A stretch of 48,947 nucleotides of DNA from a virus. Location: positions 1 to 48,947 of IMG/VR virus record IMGVR_UViG_3300006790_000029; one strand, written 5' to 3'. A model generated the notes under the pieces. That model made no database searches. It was not told the DNA's origin and saw only the letters and a list, made by a program, of their open reading frames with translations. Made by a program: the position numbers and the translations under genes. Position 1 is the first letter of the stretch, and every line of letters starts with the position of its first letter. Below, piece after piece: positions 42,913-48,947 of this stretch.

Positions 42913-44460
42913 CTATGCTACTACCCAAGATTTAGCTCTTGGTTTATGTTTAGAATAAACTCCACGCTTAGAGACAGAAAGGTTTTTAGGTGGGGATGCA
43001 TATTTACATGCGTAGGCTAATGCGTCAATAGTATCATCATGAGCCATTCTTGGTCCAAAAGTTAATACTTCGTGTTCTAAATCAAAATGACTTTTTTTTA
43101 TGTGAATTGTACCTATCGCAAATCTTTGAGCAAGTATTCCTTGTATTCTATCAAGTTTTGTTTGTCTAGTACCAGGTTTTTCTTCTTTAAATTTTACACT
43201 AAAATCATTTCTTCTACGCATTTCACTACGCAAAGATTGAAATACAGGTTTTGACATTGTGGTATCTTCAACAACAAATAAATTAGGATTGTAGGTATTT
43301 TGTATATCAAACATATAATCAACAATTCCTTTTTTATCTTCTCCTAAAATACCAAGTACAGGTATTCCTCTTTTTCTAATATAATCAAGAACATATAAAT
43401 TATTATCTTCGTCTACTCCAACAACCATAATAACGCTATAATCAGATGTTGATCTTTGACTATCTGTAGCTGGGTCAACTCCAGCATAAACATTAATAGG
43501 TTTTTCTTTACCATCAATATATATGTATGGTATTCCTGTATCTTCATCAATTTTATATGTACCATCGTGATATTTTAAATGATTTCTACTAAATATAGAA
43601 TCTTCTTCACTTTGAACTTGCATCATATATTCTTGATAGAACTTATGAGGCATTCCACTATCAGAATAAAATTTCTTTTTCTCTTCTAACTTACTAACAG
43701 GAAACCAACTATCCCATAAACTATTTCCTTTTTTATCTAATGCAGTGTAAGTAATAACATCCCATGCAAATTTTCTTCTTTCTTTTTTAGCTTTTTCATT
43801 ATTAGTTAAAAGATTATTAATAAAGCTATCAAAATGCACAGGTGTACCATTGATACGAAGCCTACCAGTATGAGGCTCCAAAGCAGGATAAACAACCGCA
43901 GTGATAAGGTTTCCATTTTTTGCTCTACTCTCTGGAGTAAGTGTATTATTCTCATCTTCAAAATCATCCAATATTATTAGGTCATATCGCTTGTGCAACT
44001 TTGCACCACCACGAATACCTGAGATGTTAGATTTACAGACAAGTTTGCATCCATTCGCTAACTCAATATCTTCTTCAGTCCACTTCTTGCCTTTTTGTTG
44101 ACCAAAGTAATAATGAATTTTTTCATTAAACTCTAAATGATATTTCACATAATCCATATTGCCTGTTGCAAGTTTTTGAGTAGCAGACACCCATCCATAA
44201 AAATGTGGCTCACTAGAGAAGAGAAAGTCATGGAGTATAGAGGCTTTGGTAAGTACAGTTTTCCCATGACCACGAGGCAAAATGATAGCCACTTGTTTTT
44301 TATCAGGATTGTTAATAGTGTCTGCTACTTCGTAATGAAACGGAGGAGTTTCACTTCTAAGAAAATCGTCAGGTAAAAATAATTTACCAAATGATATTAA
44401 ATCTTTTTTAGCTAATTGTAATGCTTCTTCTTGTACGCTAATATTTTCAATTTTGTTCAT
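42913..44460 (-). CDS. terL: terminase large subunit, 515 aa
   Basis: Walker A is LPRGHGKT (61-68), Walker B LIILDDFED (161-169), and the RNase-H-like nuclease begins GVDPATD (D329) and ends with HDDTIDALAYA near the C-terminus. It is the ATPase motor that packages DNA through the portal and cuts it. The length is normal for phages of this type. It overlaps the metalloprotease gene by 14 bases. Headful cutting with a P22-type portal is probable but not shown. Confidence 0.93.
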   Translation of the reverse strand: MNKIENISVQEEALQLAKKDLISFGKLFLPDDFLRSETPPFHYEVADTINNPDKKQVAIILPRGHGKTVLTKASILHDFLFSSEPHFYGWVSATQKLATGNMDYVKYHLEFNEKIHYYFGQQKGKKWTEEDIELANGCKLVCKSNISGIRGGAKLHKRYDLIILDDFEDENNTLTPESRAKNGNLITAVVYPALEPHTGRLRINGTPVHFDSFINNLLTNNEKAKKERRKFAWDVITYTALDKKGNSLWDSWFPVSKLEEKKKFYSDSGMPHKFYQEYMMQVQSEEDSIFSRNHLKYHDGTYKIDEDTGIPYIYIDGKEKPINVYAGVDPATDSQRSTSDYSVIMVVGVDEDNNLYVLDYIRKRGIPVLGILGEDKKGIVDYMFDIQNTYNPNLFVVEDTTMSKPVFQSLRSEMRRRNDFSVKFKEEKPGTRQTKLDRIQGILAQRFAIGTIHIKKSHFDLEHEVLTFGPRMAHDDTIDALAYACKYASPPKNLSVSKRGVYSKHKPRAKSWVVA

Positions 44461-45682
44461 CTATTTTTTCTGCTATTTCATCTATTTGAGAAGCACTATA
44501 CAATCCTACAGGAAGCATTGCAGGTAAGTTGTTGTATAAATTTTCTATTTGTTTTGGACTAAATATTCTTGATAATTGATTATAAGGCTCCATATTTTTT
44601 ACTTCATAAGGTTGTATACGTCTTGACATTTTTGTAATTGCATCTGGAGTTTCTTTTAATAAATATCTCAAAGACATAATTCTTGCAAATACTTCTGTAG
44701 GTTTTTCTAAATATTTAATATACTCTGCAGTTGATGGTTTATAATCTCCTTGAAAGCCGCTATAATGCATAGCACCAGGTTCAACTCTCGCACCTAATTC
44801 TTTTTTACTTGCTGACCTTGCCATTTTAATAAAATGCTTAAACTCTTTTGGCAGTCCTTTATCTCCTCTTGTAATTGCATGTGTATACTCATGAATTAAT
44901 AAAGCTTTTCTATAAACTTCAAAAGGAATACCATATTCTCTTTCTACTTTTAAAGCATATCTAGGGTCTTGCATAAAAGATTTATTTAATGTGACTTTTC
45001 TAGATGGTTTTGGAAATCCTATAAAATCTAAGGCATCTTGGTCTCCTTTTCGAGCTAATTTTGATAACTCATCACTAATTGCTTTTAATTCACTTGGGTC
45101 TTTTATAAACTCTTTTGATTTAGGTACTTTAGTAAAACTATCAAATGGTTCTAAAGTTTCAAAACTATATTGACCGAAAGGTCCATCTAAACCCAGTCTT
45201 TCTTCAACAACTTGCAATGACTCATCAGTGCTATTTATTGATTGTTTCATTACAGGTTTATCATACACTATATTTTTCTTTAAATATTCAGCTGATGGCG
45301 TTCTTTGTGAATCCATCCAATCATTTACAAACATTTTTGCTTCATTCATTTCTGATAACATTTTTTCAGTTTCTTCACCACTAGCAACTCTTTTACTAAA
45401 ATCCCTTCTGTATTTAATATCTCTTATAGCCTGTAGCTTACCTTCTATCCCTGCTTTTTTCATTAACTGACTTAAAGGCTTAGATAACTTACTTGCTTTA
45501 CTTGTAATAGCACCAATTGGTAAAACAGATAATGCTATATCAGTTTTAGTTTGAGGAACAAAAAAATCTATAAATTCTTGCAAACCTCTTTCTTGTTCTT
45601 TTGCTCTTTCTCTGTCGGGATGTTGACTAGGTAAAAGTTCAGCAACTTTCATTCCTAATGTTTTATGATTTGGTTTATGCAT
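44447..45682 (-). CDS. HExxH zinc metallopeptidase-like protein, 411 aa
   Basis: LLIHEYTHAITRG (HExxH at about residues 264-268) and a downstream TEVFARI with a Glu near 329 fit a gluzincin-like site with two His and a Glu. The domain before it (to ~200) is helical with a short hydrophobic run near residues 50-62 (ALSVLPIGAI). It lies between small basic-protein genes and TerL. It could be a maturation protease for the capsid or an enzyme injected into the host; no classic prohead protease is present. Function inferred. Confidence 0.65.
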   Translation of the reverse strand: MHKPNHKTLGMKVAELLPSQHPDRERAKEQERGLQEFIDFFVPQTKTDIALSVLPIGAITSKASKLSKPLSQLMKKAGIEGKLQAIRDIKYRRDFSKRVASGEETEKMLSEMNEAKMFVNDWMDSQRTPSAEYLKKNIVYDKPVMKQSINSTDESLQVVEERLGLDGPFGQYSFETLEPFDSFTKVPKSKEFIKDPSELKAISDELSKLARKGDQDALDFIGFPKPSRKVTLNKSFMQDPRYALKVEREYGIPFEVYRKALLIHEYTHAITRGDKGLPKEFKHFIKMARSASKKELGARVEPGAMHYSGFQGDYKPSTAEYIKYLEKPTEVFARIMSLRYLLKETPDAITKMSRRIQPYEVKNMEPYNQLSRIFSPKQIENLYNNLPAMLPVGLYSASQIDEIAEKIDEQN

Positions 45683-45797
45683 CTTCTTGGCTTTCGTCTA
45701 CTTCAAAATCAACATCGAATACGCTCTGCCAATATGCATCTTCGTAATTAAAACCATCTATTATGTCATCTTCGACAGAGCGTTTCGGTTCGTTCAT
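45675..45797 (-). CDS. small acidic protein, 40 aa
   Basis: The ATG overlaps the stop of the basic 33-residue gene (TAATG) after GGAAAAGCAAATA. It is strongly acidic (VEDDIIDGFNYEDAYWQSVF; ends DESQEDA), the opposite charge of its neighbours. It overlaps the metalloprotease start by 8 bases. Function unknown; it could balance or bind the basic microproteins encoded beside it. Confidence 0.5.
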   Translation of the reverse strand: MNEPKRSVEDDIIDGFNYEDAYWQSVFDVDFEVDESQEDA

Positions 45798-45898
45798 TAT
45801 TTGCTTTTCCTTTTACGTTTAGGTTTTGGCTTCATTGGACTTTTTTTCTTTGGTGGTCTTCCACGCTTTGAACCATAGGTTCCCTTTCCCATTGGCAT
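45797..45898 (-). CDS. basic AT-hook-like microprotein, 33 aa
   Basis: TAGGAGTATAAT precedes the ATG. The sequence is almost all Lys, Arg, Pro, Gly; KRGRPPKKK is an AT-hook core (RGRP), which binds the minor groove of AT-rich DNA. The stop overlaps the next ATG. Such a protein could condense DNA or tether it in the virion; function is inferred from the motif only. Confidence 0.55.
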   Translation of the reverse strand: MPMGKGTYGSKRGRPPKKKSPMKPKPKRKRKSK

Positions 45899-45907
45899 AT
45901 TATACTC

Positions 45908-46183
45908 CTAACTGCACCTACAACGCCATTTGCGAAGTGCTTTGTTTATTCTACTATTTGGATCATTGGCAGTTTTCTTTCCTGTCAATCTTTTTTTCAT
46001 TCCGCACATTCTCGCACAGAAACTTTTACGTCTTGATTTAGCCTTACCTGTTGGATTTTTTTTAGTAACAGGAGCTTTTAAATTTCCACCTGTGGCTCTA
46101 TTATAACTTGCACGACCTTTAGCATTAAGTCCGCCACTTTTAGACTTACCTTCTTTTCTTTGCCATGCTGGACTACTTGGCAT
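45908..46183 (-). CDS. basic Cys-containing conserved phage protein (DUF6321-like), 91 aa
   Basis: The protein contains SGGLNAKGRASYNRATGGN, then NPTGKAKSRRKSFCARMCG, and ends NSRINKALRKWRCRCS. This matches a widespread small phage protein that I recall as DUF6321, found near terminase genes; its role is not established. Cysteines at ~55, 59 and the C-terminus and many Lys/Arg suggest a metal- or nucleic-acid-binding domain. ATG overlaps the upstream stop (TAATG). Confidence 0.7.
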   Translation of the reverse strand: MPSSPAWQRKEGKSKSGGLNAKGRASYNRATGGNLKAPVTKKNPTGKAKSRRKSFCARMCGMKKRLTGKKTANDPNSRINKALRKWRCRCS

Positions 46184-46344
46184 TATTTACCCTTCTTTTT
46201 TATTTTTTTAATTTTATTATTATGAGTTCTTGCAAAGATATGAGTATCTGTTTCTCGCAAAAATCTTCCATAATATTTTTTACCACCAAACATCCAAGAT
46301 ACTACACGACCTTTTCCTTTTGGTATTTTTTTATCATCCTTCAT
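46183..46344 (-). CDS. small basic protein, 53 aa
   Basis: AAAGGTTAAGAA precedes the ATG at 46344, inside the end of the upstream gene. The product is basic (KDDKKIPKGKGRVVSWMFGG; ends HNNKIKKIKKKGK), and the WMFGGKKYYGRF segment is likely a small beta hairpin. It is one of a run of three very basic genes before the metalloprotease. Function unknown. Confidence 0.55.
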   Translation of the reverse strand: MKDDKKIPKGKGRVVSWMFGGKKYYGRFLRETDTHIFARTHNNKIKKIKKKGK

Positions 46345-46618
46345 TTCTTAACCTTTCTACTTCTCGCTCTAAGTATTCTATTCTTTGATTTTGTTTAATA
46401 TCAGCTGGTATTTCAGCATCTTGATTTTTTTCTGCATCTTCTTCTAAATCTATAATATGTTCTTCATTCATAGCTACTTGATATTCAAGAAAACTAATCC
46501 TAGCATTTAATTGACTATACCCCCAAACTAACATTACAATAAAAGTCACTGCTTGTATAATCATAGGTAAACTTATAGTCATTGAACTATTATCTGATAT
46601 TGCTTTAGTGTTTGCCAT
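46334..46618 (-). CDS. membrane-anchored coiled-coil protein, 94 aa
   Basis: A hydrophobic segment at about residues 15-35 (LPMIIQAVTFIVMLVWGY) is followed by coiled coil (NARISFLEYQVAMNEEHI; EYLEREVERLRNEG). The topology resembles the 107-residue protein encoded at 30236-30559. It overlaps both neighbours by ~11-14 bases. It may be a lysis accessory protein or holin component; position near TerS is also seen in other phages. Function unknown. Confidence 0.6.
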   Translation of the reverse strand: MANTKAISDNSSMTISLPMIIQAVTFIVMLVWGYSQLNARISFLEYQVAMNEEHIIDLEEDAEKNQDAEIPADIKQNQRIEYLEREVERLRNEG

Positions 46619-46922
46619 TTACTCTACTCAAACTTCCTTTTATTTCCGACACTTGGTTATCAAGGTCATTTATATGTTTATTTAAATCGTCAAATTTTCT
46701 ATCAAGTTTATCGTCTGACTGATTCCATCTTCCTATTAGTTTTATAATCATACCTTCCATATTCTCAAGAGTCTCACTCTGACCCTTGTTCTCTATTTTT
46801 AGGTTTTGCAAAGCTTCTGCCTGCTCCGACCCTCTTTTGTTCATAGAGTAGACCATATACACTAGCAAAGCCCCTACGACACCTATCATACCCGCTTCGC
46901 TGTAAATCGCTAGAAAATCCAT
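46605..46922 (-). CDS. membrane protein with coiled-coil tail (holin-like), 105 aa
   Basis: One hydrophobic helix at about residues 9-27 (EAGMIGVVGALLVYMVYSM) is followed by a long coiled coil (LDRKFDDLNKHINDLDNQVS). Its topology resembles BhlA/XhlA-type holin proteins. The endolysin is 17 kb away, so a lysis role is uncertain. An alternative frame at 46774-46965 is a shadow of this gene. Confidence 0.55.
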   Translation of the reverse strand: MDFLAIYSEAGMIGVVGALLVYMVYSMNKRGSEQAEALQNLKIENKGQSETLENMEGMIIKLIGRWNQSDDKLDRKFDDLNKHINDLDNQVSEIKGSLSRVNGKH

Positions 46923-46936
46923 CGTACCTCGCTTTT

Positions 46937-47653
46937 TTATTCTTTAAGTTCTGGTCGCTTCGCATTTAATAATGAATCTTGATTAAATCCTTGAAAAACT
47001 GCACCTGATAACTGAGTTACCTTTGTGCCTTTTGGAACGACATCTGCCGCATCCCATAACATCTGTAAAGCCTTTAATCTATCTGCTGGTCGTTCACCAA
47101 TCTCTAATTCGTCTTTTGCTTTAGATATTAAGTACTTGAGATCAATTCCTAAATCTTTAAAAACGTCATCAAGTTCTTCTTTTATTGCCATAACAACTCT
47201 TTCTTGTTTAACTAAAATTGCAGAGCGTTCTTTTGCATATGCGACATTATTTGTCTTATATACTTTTAGGTAGGCTTCTTCAGGGTTCATACCATTTGCT
47301 ACAAACTTAGCAAACAACATTTCCTGAGTCGTGAGGTTTTTTCTATCCTTTATAGAATCTAAGGTATTTTTATCACCACCGAAAGAATAAATATTCCTTC
47401 GTTTTGTAGAATCCATTTTGATATTAGGTTTACAAATAAAAGTTCCTGTACAAGTACCAACGTATCGGTAACGAGTTTTACGAAATTTTACCCAACCTTG
47501 CCTTAGAATTTCGATAACAGAACCATCATCACACAAGACCCAATCTCCAATTTCTGAAACTTTCCAATCGGGTTGTATAACTAGGTCATCGGGTACTTCG
47601 GTAGGGTCGTCATAAACTTTATGTTCTATTTTTTTAACTGTATAACTACGCAT
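46937..47653 (-). CDS. terS: terminase small subunit, 238 aa
   Basis: A helix-turn-helix-containing core (LTTQEMLFAKFVANGMNPEE, then AYLKVYKTNNVAYAKERSAI, about residues 107-146) matches small terminase subunits, which bind DNA at the packaging site. The preceding ~80 residues are a beta-rich domain (GDWVLCDDGSVIEILRQGWV) not found in all TerS. It lies upstream of TerL in the same operon but with seven genes between them. Confidence 0.7.
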   Translation of the reverse strand: MRSYTVKKIEHKVYDDPTEVPDDLVIQPDWKVSEIGDWVLCDDGSVIEILRQGWVKFRKTRYRYVGTCTGTFICKPNIKMDSTKRRNIYSFGGDKNTLDSIKDRKNLTTQEMLFAKFVANGMNPEEAYLKVYKTNNVAYAKERSAILVKQERVVMAIKEELDDVFKDLGIDLKYLISKAKDELEIGERPADRLKALQMLWDAADVVPKGTKVTQLSGAVFQGFNQDSLLNAKRPELKE

Positions 47654-47861
47654 CTCCTATTACAAATCCACTATCTATACTGATTAACATTAGCTCATCG
47701 TATTTGTTAGGGTCTTTTCCGAAGAATGGGGTTATACATTTATCTATATAAGTCATGTTTTCAGGTAGTTCTACTCGAGAACTTGTATCCAACGTTTCTT
47801 CTATTGATTCAACTTCATCTTTATCATCATCATACATAATTACTAACCTATATTTTTTCAT
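47646..47861 (-). CDS. first gene of the late operon, small acidic protein, 71 aa
   Basis: The start at 47861 (MKKYRLVIMYDDDKDEVES) lies about 6 bases downstream of the -10-like box, so the transcript could be leaderless; a second ATG at 47837 preceded by AGG would give a short leader. The product is acidic with VELPENMTYIDKCITPFFG near the middle. It overlaps TerS by 8 bases. No family recognised. Confidence 0.55.
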   Translation of the reverse strand: MKKYRLVIMYDDDKDEVESIEETLDTSSRVELPENMTYIDKCITPFFGKDPNKYDELMLISIDSGFVIGDA

Positions 47862-47866
47862 GCAAT

Positions 47867-47896
47867 AATATACACATATTTGAAAGGTCTTGACAA
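47867..47896 (-). promoter_or_regulatory. sigma70-like promoter of the late operon
   Basis: On the minus strand TTGTCA (47896-47891) is followed after 18 bases by TATATT (47872-47867), one mismatch each from consensus. Transcription would start at about 47860, at the first codon of the 71-residue gene. No activator site recognised. Confidence 0.55.
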
Positions 47897-47918
47897 ACAT
47901 GCTTTTTTGCTTTAAATT
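47890..47918 (+). promoter_or_regulatory. sigma70-like promoter of the rightward gene at 48118
   Basis: TTGACA (47890-47895) is perfect, and 17 bases later TAAATT (47913-47918) is a 4/6 -10. The -35 shares bases with the leftward -35 on the opposite strand, so the two promoters would compete. Tandem CACAATA repeats (47938-47951) lie just downstream. It would give a leader of about 190 bases. Confidence 0.45.
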
Positions 47919-48043
47919 GGGAATAGGGTCAGGCACACACAATACACAATATACAAACCCCATATTTACACTTCCAAAAGATCAAACTTCAAAAATTGTA
48001 GCATTTTAGTATTCACTCCATATTGTGTGGTATCCCCCTATGC

Positions 48044-48088
48044 GTTGCTTTTCGAGATTCGGCAACCAGTTGTATTTCATAGAATCTC
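48044..48088 (+). promoter_or_regulatory. folded leader with two competing stems
   Basis: GAGATTC (48054-48060) pairs perfectly with GAATCTC (48082-48088); GTTGC (48044-48048) pairs with GCAAC (48062-48066) in a way that conflicts unless a pseudoknot forms. The stems end 30 bases before the start at 48118, ahead of the AAAGGAGGG ribosome site. Could control translation or mRNA stability. The remainder of 47964-48117 shows no gene. Confidence 0.45.
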
Positions 48089-48117
48089 ATTTAATCATAA
48101 TAAAGGAGGGCATCATT

Positions 48118-48408
48118 ATGTCTAAGAATGTTGAAAATCTAATCACAGTATATCTTGCTAAAGCTAAGTCTGGTCGTTGGTACTATACCAATAGAACCTT
48201 CCAAGAGTCTAAGGTTAAGTCCAAGACTAAGGGTAGCTTTAACTATCTCAACCCAATCGGTAAGCAATCTCAGGAGCCATTGGATGAAGATGCTATCACC
48301 ACAGCAATCTTTGGCAAAGAGTTGAACGATTGGTCAAGGGCTGAGATGGAATCAGAGTTTGGTTCCACTGCAAAGCTTGACACCAAGACAGGTCAATTAT
48401 ACCTATAG
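48118..48408 (+). CDS. self-contained early protein, 96 aa, atypical codon use
   Basis: AAAGGAGGGCATCATT before the ATG at 48118 is an excellent ribosome site; the longer frame to 48025 lies in the folded leader. Lys codons are AAG in 9 of 11 cases, and C-ending codons are frequent, unlike the AAA- and A/T-rich use of all neighbours. The product (SKNVENLITVYLAKAKSGRW; AEMESEFGSTAKLDTKTGQ) is charged and has no recognised domain. It has its own promoter-like sequence, leader and strong terminator. It may be an abundant early host-takeover protein or a recent acquisition; both are inference. Confidence 0.75.
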   Translation: MSKNVENLITVYLAKAKSGRWYYTNRTFQESKVKSKTKGSFNYLNPIGKQSQEPLDEDAITTAIFGKELNDWSRAEMESEFGSTAKLDTKTGQLYL

Positions 48409-48417
48409 ACTTGTTAG

Positions 48418-48444
48418 CCTCCCCCTGATGGGGGAGGTTTTTTT
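48418..48444 (+). terminator. strong rho-independent terminator
   Basis: CCTCCCCC (48418-48425) pairs perfectly with GGGGGAGG (48430-48437) around a TGAT tetraloop, followed by seven T. It is the strongest terminator in the window and closes the 96-residue gene as a separate unit. Confidence 0.92.
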
Positions 48445-48482
48445 ATTGTCCACTAAAATACGTAAACATAAAGGAAATTATA

Positions 48483-48683
48483 ATGAGAGACTATAAATCA
48501 CTGTATTCATTTTATCAAACAACAACATATCTAGGGCTGATTGTCGTCATGATTATGATGATGTTACTGCACTTAGTGTTGGATGAGCATAAGTCTGTAG
48601 TAGAGGAATTACGCTATTATAAGATACACTCTACGTTAAACACTACAATGCCTATCGCTCCAACCAAAACGGAGGATTTCTAA
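48483..48683 (+). CDS. single-pass membrane protein, 66 aa
   Basis: AAAGGAAATTATA precedes the ATG. A hydrophobic helix at about residues 14-33 (TYLGLIVVMIMMMLLHLVL) is followed by a soluble tail (DEHKSVVEELRYYKIHST). It is the first gene after the strong terminator; the 38-base gap between them shows no clear promoter. The stop overlaps the next ATG (TAATG). Function unknown. Confidence 0.6.
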   Translation: MRDYKSLYSFYQTTTYLGLIVVMIMMMLLHLVLDEHKSVVEELRYYKIHSTLNTTMPIAPTKTEDF

Positions 48684-48856
48684 TGAGAGATGGGATAAAC
48701 GCAGACCACTTCTTGATGATATTTGATACAGAAAATAACCTAATTGATGTGTGCGATTCGTCTAACGATTGCATGTGCAGGATATGCTCTGATTCGAGTG
48801 AGAGATATAGGCTCAATGTGTTAGCTCAACATCAAGATGATACGAGTAATAACTGA
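48683..48856 (+). CDS. small Cys-rich protein, 57 aa
   Basis: GGAGGATTTC precedes the overlapping TAATG start. The product is acidic with a Cys cluster (C24, then CMCRIC at 30-35), suggesting metal binding. Ends AQHQDDTSNN. No family recognised. Confidence 0.55.
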   Translation: MRDGINADHFLMIFDTENNLIDVCDSSNDCMCRICSDSSERYRLNVLAQHQDDTSNN

Positions 48857-48857
48857 T

Positions 48858-48879
48858 TTGCACATACTAGTTCGTGCAA
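48858..48879 (+). other. 6-bp hairpin after the last complete gene
   Basis: TTGCAC (48858-48863) pairs with GTGCAA (48874-48879) around a 10-base loop. No T-run follows. May mark the mRNA end or a regulatory stem; weak evidence. Confidence 0.35.
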
Positions 48880-48904
48880 CGATTCGCTGATAGTCGTAAA
48901 TAAC

Positions 48905-48947
48905 ATGTCAGTTTATGTATACCAAGACCAGCTAGGTGAGCATGTAA
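48905..48947 (+). CDS. partial ORF running off the window
   Basis: ATG at 48905 opens a frame (MSVYVYQDQLGEHV) that leaves the window without a stop. No clear ribosome site precedes it. If the window ends are joined, the frame continues directly into the 46-residue ORF at base 15, giving one longer protein; this is suggestive but could be chance. Confidence 0.35.
   Translation, partial: MSVYVYQDQLGEHV

Noticed and set aside
46774-46965. 63-codon leftward frame overlapping the holin-like gene.
   Set aside because: Lies almost wholly inside a gene with clear membrane and coiled-coil structure; no independent signal.
1-48947. Search for lysogeny genes, insertion sequences and toxin-antitoxin pairs.
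   Set aside because: No integrase, repressor, transposase catalytic domain or recognisable toxin was seen; the InsA-like ribbon belongs to the phosphoesterase.

Overview
The window reads as an almost complete, AT-rich genome of a tailed phage (Caudoviricetes), most likely podovirus-like. It encodes both terminase subunits, a P22-type portal, scaffold, major capsid protein, a beta-propeller-type tail nozzle, repeat-rich fibres and a block of very large internal virion proteins, and I see no tail sheath or tape-measure protein. Strong AGGAG-type ribosome sites throughout fit a host that uses Shine-Dalgarno sequences (not a typical Bacteroidetes). Fibre style and small-protein repertoire resemble marine phages; the host cannot be fixed from sequence alone. 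No integrase, repressor, CRISPR or tRNA was found, which suggests a lytic lifestyle.

Layout: rightward (+) genes occupy 15-10732 and 48118-48947, leftward (-) genes 10836-47861. Divergent promoter-like sequences lie at 47.86-47.92 kb, and a hairpin terminator for the leftward operon lies at 10.73-10.77 kb. If the ends are joined, the map is a simple two-arm circle: an early/replication arm (+) and a late/virion arm (-). An ORF reads in frame across the would-be junction.

Early arm: small unknown proteins, a ParB-fold protein, a Cas4/RecB-like Fe-S nuclease, a Rad52-like annealing protein, an SSB-like protein, a DUF932 protein, a DnaB-type helicase and a Holliday-junction-resolvase-like nuclease. 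No DNA polymerase is visible, so host polymerase is presumably used. Two non-coding stretches (525-639 and 7831-7985) fold into elaborate stem structures.

Late arm, in transcription order from 47.86 kb down: small protein, TerS, two membrane/coiled-coil proteins, small basic and Cys-rich proteins, a HExxH metalloprotease, TerL, portal, scaffold, capsid, connector/neck proteins, three fibre-type proteins, an archaeo-eukaryotic-type primase, a type IV pilin-like protein, a lysis-type cluster with a GH108 endolysin, a zinc-ribbon metallophosphoesterase, the tail nozzle, and about 14 kb of inner virion proteins.

The most striking observation is in the 2545-residue inner virion protein. Around residues 1973-2071 it carries what looks like the two double-psi beta-barrel signatures of multisubunit-type RNA polymerases: a K-x5-K element, then RxP, then a DxDxD triad with beta'-like spacing. 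It may be a virion-packaged, injected RNA polymerase comparable to those of crAss-like phages. Other notable points are the phage pilin, the primase placed among virion genes, a probable -1 frameshift on A_AAA_AAG ending exactly at the next gene's start, and a self-contained gene (48118-48408) with codon use unlike its neighbours.
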